From: an uncultured Muribaculaceae bacterium
GTDB lineage: Bacteria; Bacteroidota; Bacteroidia; Bacteroidales; Muribaculaceae
Assembly (NCBI GenBank): GCA_910579845.1
Contig: CAJTWL010000042.1
Location: 1-17,001 of the forward strand
Length of the DNA stretch: 17,001 nucleotides
Reading direction: 5' to 3'
The notes under the pieces are model-generated. The model ran no database searches, had not been told where the DNA came from, and saw nothing but the letters and a program-made list of their open reading frames with translations. This document shows, in pieces, positions 1-5,659 of the stretch. The position numbers and the translations under genes were made by a program. The first letter of the stretch is position 1. Every line of letters starts with the position of its first letter.

Positions 1-768
1 CAGGAATATGATTTGCGAGGAAAAAGTTACCGAGCATATGCTTGCGTTTATTTTTCCGGCGAAATGGATGTATATAATTCTTCAAAAAAGGTTATCATCC
101 GGGCTGGAGAAGCTACTTTCATTCGTAAAAATCACCTTGTACACAAGATCAAACGACCAATAGGAGCAACTCCTTTCAGCGGAGTATTTCTGCATCTTGA
201 CTCTCGGTTGATGAAACAGGTCGCATCCCTTATTGCTATTCCCAACATAGACGTAGATGAAAGATTAGGTAGCCAACTCTATATTCCAATTGAGAAAAAT
301 GACTTTATCTCAGGTTATTTCCGTTCTCTTGACAAATATTTTACGGAAGGAAATACTCCTTCACGAGAACTGATGAAGGTCAAATTGCAGGAAATGCTTA
401 TAATCCTTTTGGAACAGAAGCCACAGCTTGTGCCGATGTTGTTCGATTACACAACAACATGGCGGACAGATCTGATGGAATTTATGAACAAGAATTACCT
501 CAGTGAATTAAGCATCGAAGAATTCGCCCATTATTCAGGTCGGAGTCTTTCTTCGTTCAAACGTGAATTTGCAGAATTATCAGGTGGCGATACTCCTGCA
601 AGATGGATAATGCGCAAACGGCTTGAAGATGCAATGATTATGTTGAAAAAAGGTATATCAGCCTCAGAGGTATATGTTCAAGTCGGATTCAAGAACTTGT
701 CGCATTTCTCCACCGCATTTAAAAAACATTTCGGGATTGCCCCAACTCAGATTCTGAATACAATTTAA
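1..768 (+). CDS. AraC-family transcriptional regulator, 5' end outside the window
   Basis: The reading frame is open from base 1 (CAG GAA TAT GAT TTG), so the true start lies upstream and 255 C-terminal residues are visible. The first TTG at base 13 is not a credible start because the coding frame continues through it. The N-terminal half looks like a cupin-type sensor domain (for example YFSGEMDVYNSSKKVIIRAG). The C-terminal half is a typical AraC DNA-binding domain. Its first helix-turn-helix includes SIEEFAHYSGRSLSSFKREF and its second includes VGFKNLSHFSTAFKKHFG, ending with the usual GIAPTQ. Proteins of this kind bind DNA near the genes they control, often in response to a small ligand. 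The gene converges on the fimbrillin operon, which is a possible but unproven target. The family call is secure; the ligand and targets are unknown. Confidence 0.9.
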   Translation, partial: QEYDLRGKSYRAYACVYFSGEMDVYNSSKKVIIRAGEATFIRKNHLVHKIKRPIGATPFSGVFLHLDSRLMKQVASLIAIPNIDVDERLGSQLYIPIEKNDFISGYFRSLDKYFTEGNTPSRELMKVKLQEMLIILLEQKPQLVPMLFDYTTTWRTDLMEFMNKNYLSELSIEEFAHYSGRSLSSFKREFAELSGGDTPARWIMRKRLEDAMIMLKKGISASEVYVQVGFKNLSHFSTAFKKHFGIAPTQILNTI

Positions 769-896
769 AAGAACGTATCATACACTCGATATGAAGCGAA
801 GAATGACGGCATTACAATAATCTGAATATTATTTAATTATAACGATACATCCATGCTTCACATAGAACATACGACAAAACGGTCGGCGCTTCGGAA

Positions 897-1997
897 TTAC
901 TGATAGTTTGTCTCAACATCAATGAAGGTGTCGACGGTCGGAGTCCCGAATTCGATGACGCCCATCTCCTCGTTGGAATTGATGACAAGATTGTATATAT
1001 AATGGCATCCCGGCTGCCATTCGGAAAACTTGCTGGTAGAGAGGGGAAATTTAAGGATCCCGTCGCCGAATGTAGAACCTTCGACAATGTTTTCCTTTGG
1101 AGTGTTCTCGTTTGGCCATAGTTTAGTGCCACTCTTTGTATCATAGATTGAGCACATTACCGCGATATATGTGTCGTTGCCTGAACCGTTGCTGCGCCAT
1201 GTCAGAGACTGCGGAAGCATGAATATAGTGCCTCCCATTCCCAAACCCTGTGTGGCTATCAGAGTCGGGGTCGAAGTAAGCCTTATGAATTCGTCTTTTG
1301 TCTGCGACATATGGAGCACATAGTTGAATGGTGTGTTCTGATCTGTCCATTTCCCTATGCTTTCGGTCGAGGGGTCACCGGATGTAGATGTCGACGGGAA
1401 TGTAAAATTGCCCATTGTCATTATATTTGAGACAGCAACGTTTGAAACCATAACCGTCAGACCGCTGTTGGTGGAACTCATTTTTACCGAAACCTTTGAG
1501 AGAGCGTGACGGAAATTGAATATTACCAGCGGGTTGGGTTGTCCTGTAGCTCCTTTCAGTCTCATGTTCACAGCATAGACTATATCTTTCGTGTTGGGAT
1601 AATCACTCAGCGCATTGTATGTGACAGGAAGCAGGGGACTGTTGTCGCCTATCCATTCTGAGGGGGCGAATGCGTAGAAGTCCACGCTTTTACCGCTCGG
1701 CCAATATTGTACGGGTGAGTAGGTCCATGTGTTATTGGAAGATTTTGACACTTCCACATTTTTCATGAAAATCTGAGACCCCTCTGTTCCCTGAGTATAT
1801 GCATATACATTGAATTCAGTAAGATTGTTGGTCGTTATGTCTCCAGCGCGTGTGAAGTCGGTGTTGATCGCAAATCGTACGGCTCCTGTCTTTTCCGTAG
1901 TTACAGTATCGGTTATTATTTCATCACTCGAGCATGAGAAGAGGCATGCTGCGAGTGTGGCAATAATAGGTATGCCTATAATCCTTGTGTGTTTCAT
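897..1997 (-). CDS. Fimbrillin-family surface lipoprotein (Mfa-like)
   Basis: A 366-residue protein with a lipoprotein signal. The cysteine is most likely C22 in LFSC, with LAAC at 15-18 as an alternative. It is followed by SSDE, which resembles the Bacteroidetes surface-export signal for lipoproteins. The sequence FTRAG places an arginine at about residue 50, where type V pilus subunits are cleaved by an arginine-specific protease to expose the polymerisation groove. That parallel is inference. The core has fimbrillin-like pieces such as QYWPSGKSVDFYAFAP, FNFRHALSKVSVKM and the C-terminal PGCHYIYNLVI. The last gene of a three-gene minus-strand operon, it starts 19 bp after the DUF5119 gene. 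It probably forms or caps a surface fibre. It could be a stalk, tip or accessory subunit; sequence alone does not decide. Confidence 0.82.
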   Translation of the reverse strand: MKHTRIIGIPIIATLAACLFSCSSDEIITDTVTTEKTGAVRFAINTDFTRAGDITTNNLTEFNVYAYTQGTEGSQIFMKNVEVSKSSNNTWTYSPVQYWPSGKSVDFYAFAPSEWIGDNSPLLPVTYNALSDYPNTKDIVYAVNMRLKGATGQPNPLVIFNFRHALSKVSVKMSSTNSGLTVMVSNVAVSNIMTMGNFTFPSTSTSGDPSTESIGKWTDQNTPFNYVLHMSQTKDEFIRLTSTPTLIATQGLGMGGTIFMLPQSLTWRSNGSGNDTYIAVMCSIYDTKSGTKLWPNENTPKENIVEGSTFGDGILKFPLSTSKFSEWQPGCHYIYNLVINSNEEMGVIEFGTPTVDTFIDVETNYQ

Positions 1998-2016
1998 AGT
2001 CGTATATTTTTAAATG

Positions 2017-2970
2017 TCATGTACTGATCACATCATTTGAATCAATGTCTATGATTATAGTTTCCCATCCATCTACATTGACCTCTATACCTGAGTCGTC
2101 TTCTCCCGGCTTTCCGGTGTCGGGGATAGAAAGCCTGTCTATTATAATTAAAACGTTTCTGGGATATTGATTGCTCAAGATTTGTTGTGTCACATCAAAT
2201 TTTTTTATAACGCTCTTGTTGTCGGACAGCGTCGCGATTATCGACAATTCGTATCGGGCGTTGTCACGTAGAGCCGCGAATGCGCCGACCGAGGATGAGA
2301 ACATGGCATTCCCTTTGTCTATTGTCATGGGAAAAACCACTTCTGAAGGGCTTCCGACAGGAGTCTTGTCGAAAAGCGTAATTCCTTCCGCCACTCCCTT
2401 CAGCATTGCGACAACCCGGATGGCATGGTCTATCCCTTCTATATTCCTGACAACTACATTATATATGGTTGTCAATGAATCCGGACAACATCTGATAAGT
2501 TTACGGGGGCATTCCTTTACAGCTTCGTCCCGGTAACGGTATCTGACGCCACATGGAGTAACCTCGATATGACCTACGGTCGCTCCATAAAGCATTCCGA
2601 CAGATGAGATTGTTCCGTCTACGTTGACATTGCGCGACTCAGCCGCAATTTTTTCGAAAGAGTCTGTGTCCACAATCCTTATTCCCGGTATATCGTTATT
2701 GTATGCTACCATCCTGTATCTCCCGGCAGGCAATTCCACATTCCCTCCTTCTCGTCCGGCAAAATCGAATTTCCATATTTCCTGATCCGTTGATTCGGAA
2801 TAGAAATACAAGGTCATTCCTTCCGGAGAAGCCTGTGAAGCCCTATCCCATTCAAAAAGGACAAAGACCGGATATTGACCGGTTCCGGACCATATTATCT
2901 CCTTATGACCGCAGGACAACATCAATAAGGATAATAAAAAGATCAATATTACCGTGAATGGTTTTTTCAT
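2017..2970 (-). CDS. DUF5119-type lipoprotein of the fimbrial operon
   Basis: A 317-residue lipoprotein with a short hydrophobic signal ending in LMLSC (C20). The N-terminal domain matches my memory of DUF5119: an FEWDRASQASPEGMTLYFYS segment (40-58 region), then LPAGRYRMVAYNND at 80-93. This is a compact beta-sandwich pattern seen beside fimbrillins and possibly related to FimB/Mfa2 anchor proteins. The C-terminus carries EVNVDGWETIIIDID. Its start codon overlaps the stop of the DUF3575 gene by four bases (ATGA), so the two are probably translationally coupled. It precedes the fimbrillin by 19 bp. Likely role: outer-membrane anchor or assembly partner of the fibre. The function is not established and is inferred from the operon. 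Confidence 0.75.
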   Translation of the reverse strand: MKKPFTVILIFLLSLLMLSCGHKEIIWSGTGQYPVFVLFEWDRASQASPEGMTLYFYSESTDQEIWKFDFAGREGGNVELPAGRYRMVAYNNDIPGIRIVDTDSFEKIAAESRNVNVDGTISSVGMLYGATVGHIEVTPCGVRYRYRDEAVKECPRKLIRCCPDSLTTIYNVVVRNIEGIDHAIRVVAMLKGVAEGITLFDKTPVGSPSEVVFPMTIDKGNAMFSSSVGAFAALRDNARYELSIIATLSDNKSVIKKFDVTQQILSNQYPRNVLIIIDRLSIPDTGKPGEDDSGIEVNVDGWETIIIDIDSNDVIST

Positions 2971-3599
2971 AGCTCATACATTCCGTAATCGGGAAGATTC
3001 TTTTTTCCACGCCCCGGAAACCAGACAAGCGTCACCTCCAGTCCTGTAAGACCTACGTATCTCTTGTAGGAACGTTCGGTACACACATACATATCGCATT
3101 GAGATCTGTATTTAATAAGCTTTCCTGCCGAATAACCGACCTTTAGACCAAAATCAATGTTAAGCCGTGAATTCAAGGGTATTGCATAGCCGTATCCTAT
3201 ACCGATGCCATAAGTGGAATTTGGGGATTGCCAGCCTTTCCCTCCAAATTCAAAGTCATAATCATGGATTGAGCCATAGATACCGACATGGTGTCCTGTC
3301 AATGCGCGTTTCTCTCTTTTTTCTCCGAACCATGTCCTGAATTCAAATGTGCCGCCCCGTATTCTCCAGTACCTGTGTCTGGAGTCATTGCTCCACCATG
3401 CGTAGACCCCTTCAAGCGAAAAAGAGAATCTACGGGCCAATGAGACTTCTATTCCAAGATCCGGAGTCAGCGCTGCATCGTGGAGAAGGTTGGTCTTGAC
3501 AGCGAAACGCGGGTAGCAGTCATCGCAAGGCGTTCTCTGCCCGGATAACTCGACACATGTCCTCAGTATCAGAACAAGGATAAGGATTACCGCTTTCAT
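2967..3599 (-). CDS. DUF3575 outer-membrane protein, first gene of the fimbrial operon
   Basis: A 210-residue secreted protein with a signal peptide ending near LSG-Q (residues 1-20). The hallmark pieces are VKTNLLHDAALTPDLGIE at 34-51 and VYAWWSNDSRHRYWRI at 65-80, both typical of DUF3575. The alternating strand pattern and aromatic residues suggest a small outer-membrane beta-barrel. Cysteines at 25 and 28 (CDDC) follow the signal peptide. The gene leads the DUF3575-DUF5119-fimbrillin operon and overlaps the next gene by ATGA, which fits a part in fibre export or anchoring. The ATG at 3597-3599 is preceded by the 340-bp divergent region shared with the Fur-family gene. No clear Bacteroidetes promoter was found there. 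Family call good, function unknown. Confidence 0.8.
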   Translation of the reverse strand: MKAVILILVLILRTCVELSGQRTPCDDCYPRFAVKTNLLHDAALTPDLGIEVSLARRFSFSLEGVYAWWSNDSRHRYWRIRGGTFEFRTWFGEKREKRALTGHHVGIYGSIHDYDFEFGGKGWQSPNSTYGIGIGYGYAIPLNSRLNIDFGLKVGYSAGKLIKYRSQCDMYVCTERSYKRYVGLTGLEVTLVWFPGRGKKNLPDYGMYEL

Positions 3600-3651
3600 T
3601 TTATCTTATATGGTTCGGATTACAACATCAACATCTCGATTTAAATGAAAG

Positions 3652-3692
3652 ATGTTTAAAATTGTTAAATGTTTTGTCTGTATTTTAAACAT
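3652..3692. repeat. 11-bp inverted repeat upstream of the fimbrial operon
   Basis: ATGTTTAAAAT at 3652-3662 is repeated in inverse at 3682-3692 (ATTTTAAACAT), with a 19-bp spacer. It lies 53 to 93 bp upstream of the DUF3575 start codon, where an operator or regulator site would be expected. The arms are AT-rich, so chance is a real alternative. Confidence 0.35.
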
Positions 3693-3917
3693 TGGGCTTA
3701 ATAAAAATGTTTTGGCGGTTTAATTGATTCTGAGGTATAGAGAGTGAACTCGTCTTGACTTATTTACGAATGTTAAAACGTATAATGAATATATTCTTTT
3801 CTCGCCTTGTAGGTCTGTCATATACGAGAGGATTCTCCATACCTCCGTGGCAAAATTGAACTGTTAGCTACCCATGAGTCCAAAGGTTTTTTAACGCATG
3901 ATGCCATTGAAATTTGT

Positions 3918-3925
3918 TAACTTTA
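3918..3925 (+). promoter_or_regulatory. Possible -7 element of the Fur-family gene
   Basis: TAACTTTA differs by one base from the Bacteroidetes -7 consensus TAnnTTTG and lies 14 to 22 bp before the ATG at 3940. No good TTTG -33 partner sits at the usual spacing, so support is weak. Confidence 0.3.
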
Positions 3926-3939
3926 CAGAAAAATAGAGA

Positions 3940-4359
3940 ATGAAGACAGAAGATATAGAAAATACACTGCAAGGAAAGGGAATAAAGCCTACACCTAACA
4001 GGATACTTGTAATGAGAGAGCTGTTGAATAGTTCACGTCCGGTTAGTCTTGCCGATTTGGAAATATCGTTAAAAACGATGGACAAGGCGAGCATTTTCCG
4101 CGTCATTGAATTATTCGCAGAGAAAGAGATTATTCATGTTTTGGAAGATGGAAGCAGGTCACTCAAATATGAACTTTGTCACGGCAAGACACATCATTCC
4201 ATCAACGACCAACACGTACATTTCTACTGCGAGAAATGCGGCAATGTTTTTTGCTTTGAAAGTATCGCCGTTCCTCATGTTGAGGTTCCGGAGTCTTTTC
4301 ATGTAAAATCAATCAATTTTATGCTGAAGGGCATATGTCCTAAATGTAATAATAAATGA
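3940..4359 (+). CDS. Fur-family transcriptional repressor
   Basis: A 139-residue protein of normal Fur length. The N-terminal winged helix contains KPTPNRILVMRELL and the recognition helix region DKASIFRVIELFAEKEIIH. The C-terminal dimerisation domain has HVHFYCEKCG (92-101) and CPKC at 133-136, so both CxxC pairs of the structural zinc site are present. Family members sense iron, zinc, manganese or peroxide and repress genes when metal-bound. The common HDH of the regulatory metal site reads HVH here, so the sensed metal cannot be assigned. The gene ends in an ATGA overlap with a secreted SGNH hydrolase, suggesting one transcript. A promoter-like TAACTTTA lies 15 bp upstream of the ATG. Fur, Zur and PerR are all possible. 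Confidence 0.88.
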   Translation: MKTEDIENTLQGKGIKPTPNRILVMRELLNSSRPVSLADLEISLKTMDKASIFRVIELFAEKEIIHVLEDGSRSLKYELCHGKTHHSINDQHVHFYCEKCGNVFCFESIAVPHVEVPESFHVKSINFMLKGICPKCNNK

Positions 4360-5063
4360 AGAAATCAATATCAGCATTACCACTTTTATTTTTACTGTCC
4401 GGTCTGTTCTTATCAAATGTTGTCATAAATGCTGACAACCGGGATTTCGCCGGTATATCACGATATGCCAAAGCCAACAAAGAACTTCCTTCAAAAGGGA
4501 AAGGTGAGAAACGTGTGGTTTTCCTTGGCAATTCAATAACCGATCAATGGATAAAATACAGCCCCGAATTTTTTTCGGAAAACAATTATATCAACCGGGG
4601 AATAAGTGGGCAGACTTCCTATCAGTTTCTTTTACGGTTTCGTGAAGATGTGATTAATCTGAATCCGGATCTTGTAATAATAAATGTAGGTACAAACGAT
4701 TGTGCTGAGAATACCTGTCCATACAATCAGGATGTCACATTCGGCAATCTGGTATCGATGGTGGAACTTGCCCGAATGAATAAAATCAAGGTTATTCTGA
4801 CGTCTGTTCTTCCTGCCGGGGGATTCCGTTGGAATAAAGATATTACAGATGCTCCCGACAGAATAGTCTCGTTAAACGACAGGATAAAAGCCTATGCCAT
4901 GAAGAACAAGATTCCTTATGTGGATTACTACAGTTCTATGGTCAGCGAGAAAGGAAGGGCTCTGAATCCGGCATATACGAAAGATGGCGTACACCCATTG
5001 AAATCAGGATATACCGTTATGGAGCCCCTTATTAAAGAGGCGATAAAGAAAGCTTTGAAATAA
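4356..5063 (+). CDS. Secreted SGNH/GDSL-family hydrolase
   Basis: A 235-residue protein with an N-terminal signal peptide (hydrophobic to about residue 26). The SGNH blocks are all visible: VVFLGNSITD with the nucleophile Ser60, RGISGQTS with oxyanion Gly85, NVGTND with Asn114, and KDGVHP with Asp210 and His213 as the catalytic acid and base. These enzymes hydrolyse ester bonds, commonly acetyl groups on carbohydrates or lipid esters, in the periplasm or at the surface. The substrate cannot be read from the sequence. Start ATG at 4356 shares ATGA with the stop of the Fur-family gene, implying translational coupling and metal- or stress-linked control. A hairpin at 5087-5119 ends the unit. Confidence 0.9.
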   Translation: MKKSISALPLLFLLSGLFLSNVVINADNRDFAGISRYAKANKELPSKGKGEKRVVFLGNSITDQWIKYSPEFFSENNYINRGISGQTSYQFLLRFREDVINLNPDLVIINVGTNDCAENTCPYNQDVTFGNLVSMVELARMNKIKVILTSVLPAGGFRWNKDITDAPDRIVSLNDRIKAYAMKNKIPYVDYYSSMVSEKGRALNPAYTKDGVHPLKSGYTVMEPLIKEAIKKALK

Positions 5064-5086
5064 ATAATAAGGAGACCAAATTATCA

Positions 5087-5119
5087 AAGGCTCCGTTTCT
5101 ACACTTGAAACGGAGCCTT
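5087..5119. terminator. Bidirectional hairpin terminator between SGNH gene and rubredoxin gene
   Basis: AAGGCTCCGTTTC (5087-5099) pairs perfectly with GAAACGGAGCCTT (5107-5119) across a 7-base loop. It lies between two convergent genes. No strong T-run follows on the plus strand; the minus-strand side is moderately T-rich. Probably serves both genes. Confidence 0.75.
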
Positions 5120-5140
5120 CAATAAGAAATAAATTCTTGA

Positions 5141-5302
5141 TCACTTCACCTTTTCGAATTCACTTTTACCTACTCCACAAACGGGGCAGACAAAATCATC
5201 CGGCAGATCCTCAAATGCAGTGCCAGGGGCAATGCCTTGATCGGGATCTCCTACTGCGGGATCATAAATCCAATCGCAGACTGTACATATATACTTATCC
5301 AT
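5141..5302 (-). CDS. Rubredoxin
   Basis: A 53-residue protein, start ATG at 5300-5302 and stop TGA at 5141-5143 on the minus strand. It begins MDKYICTVCDWIYDPAVGDP and contains the two iron-binding pairs C6-x-x-C9 and C39-P-x-C42 (VCPVCG). It also has the conserved rubredoxin pieces GDPDQGIAPGTAFEDLPDDF. Rubredoxins are small one-electron carriers in the cytoplasm, in anaerobes often feeding rubrerythrin-type peroxide or oxygen detoxification. No partner enzyme is in the window. The gene stands alone, convergent with the SGNH hydrolase and sharing its terminator hairpin. It lies close to a Fur-family regulator, which fits oxidative-stress biology, but a regulatory link is only a guess. Length and all four ligands are typical. 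Confidence 0.96.
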   Translation of the reverse strand: MDKYICTVCDWIYDPAVGDPDQGIAPGTAFEDLPDDFVCPVCGVGKSEFEKVK

Positions 5303-5320
5303 AATCTTGATATTTGTTGG

Positions 5321-5340
5321 TTTCTATCTATTTCTATCTA
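5321..5340. repeat. Tandem repeat of TTTCTATCTA, two copies
   Basis: Two exact adjacent 10-bp copies lie 19 bp upstream of the rubredoxin start codon. They may be chance or part of the promoter region. Confidence 0.5.
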
Positions 5341-5444
5341 AAATCTTAAACAACCGCTTATCATGAATAGTTTACTGCATACACTTGGAAAGTTTGGTAA
5401 AATGACTATAATTTGATAATTTAGACTTGGATATTAATAATTAA

Positions 5445-5639
5445 GAGTATGTTGAGTTTTAAACCAAATTAAACATTAATAAAGAGTATTGTAATTTTTG
5501 ATTTCATTACAAACGACCCTTCGGGTGCTTTCCCAAAGATTCAACCGGTCACATAGCCCGCTATGCTCCCTTCTGAATCTTTGAAAAATCCCTCCGAAGT
5601 CTCTATTTGTGCTAAAATCATTTAAAACTCAACATACTC
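5445..5639. mobile_element. Putative non-coding inverted-repeat element (MITE-like), 195 bp
   Basis: The left end GAGTATGTTGAGTTTTAAA (5445-5463) is perfectly repeated in inverse at the right end (5621-5639), 19 bp each. TAA flanks both sides (5442-5444 and 5640-5642), which fits a 3-bp target duplication. Inside are further palindromes: TTGTAAT/ATTACAA (5489-5495, 5506-5512), CAAAGATTCA/TGAATCTTTG (5534-5543, 5574-5583) and CATAGC/GCTATG (5552-5557, 5560-5565). A degraded copy of the end, AAGAGTAT, occurs at 5483-5490. The core is richer in G+C than the surrounding AT-rich DNA. No protein is encoded. An invertible regulatory segment or a structured RNA are alternatives, but no promoter was recognised inside. 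Confidence 0.6.
5534..5583. repeat. Nested palindrome inside the inverted-repeat element
   Basis: CAAAGATTCA (5534-5543) pairs perfectly with TGAATCTTTG (5574-5583), and within it CATAGC (5552-5557) pairs with GCTATG (5560-5565) across two bases. The same pairing is possible in DNA or RNA. Confidence 0.75.
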
Positions 5640-5659
5640 TAAGAGAATCTTGGTTTCTC

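Larger units (their letters stand above)
3600..3939. other. AT-rich divergent intergenic region between DUF3575 operon and Fur-family gene
   Basis: This 340-bp gap separates the minus-strand fimbrial operon from the plus-strand Fur-family gene and must hold both promoters. Visible content includes an 11-bp inverted repeat (3652-3662 and 3682-3692), a 10-bp palindrome GAATATATTC near 3787, and a weak promoter-like TAACTTTA at 3918-3925. A 35-codon open frame (3813-3920) that reads like a protein fragment is also present. No convincing TTTG/TAnnTTTG promoter pair was found for the fimbrial operon. No RNA gene was recognised. Confidence 0.5.
5303..5659. other. Intergenic region upstream of the PorZ-like gene
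   Basis: This 357-bp gap lies between the divergent rubredoxin and PorZ-like genes. It holds a tandem 10-bp repeat TTTCTATCTA (5321-5340), AT-rich sequence, and the 195-bp inverted-repeat element at 5445-5639. No convincing TTTG/TAnnTTTG promoter was found for either gene. Confidence 0.6.

Noticed and set aside
816..833. AATAAT/ATTATT hairpin between the AraC and fimbrillin genes as a terminator
   Set aside because: Only six A-T pairs and no T-tract; too weak to call.
833..1144. 103-residue minus-strand open frame over the fimbrillin 3' end
   Set aside because: Lies mostly inside the fimbrillin in another frame, low-complexity composition, no recognisable domain.
5609..5659. Longer N-terminus of the PorZ-like gene from GTG 5609
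   Set aside because: It runs through the right inverted repeat and gives no signal peptide; ATG 5660 starts a good one.
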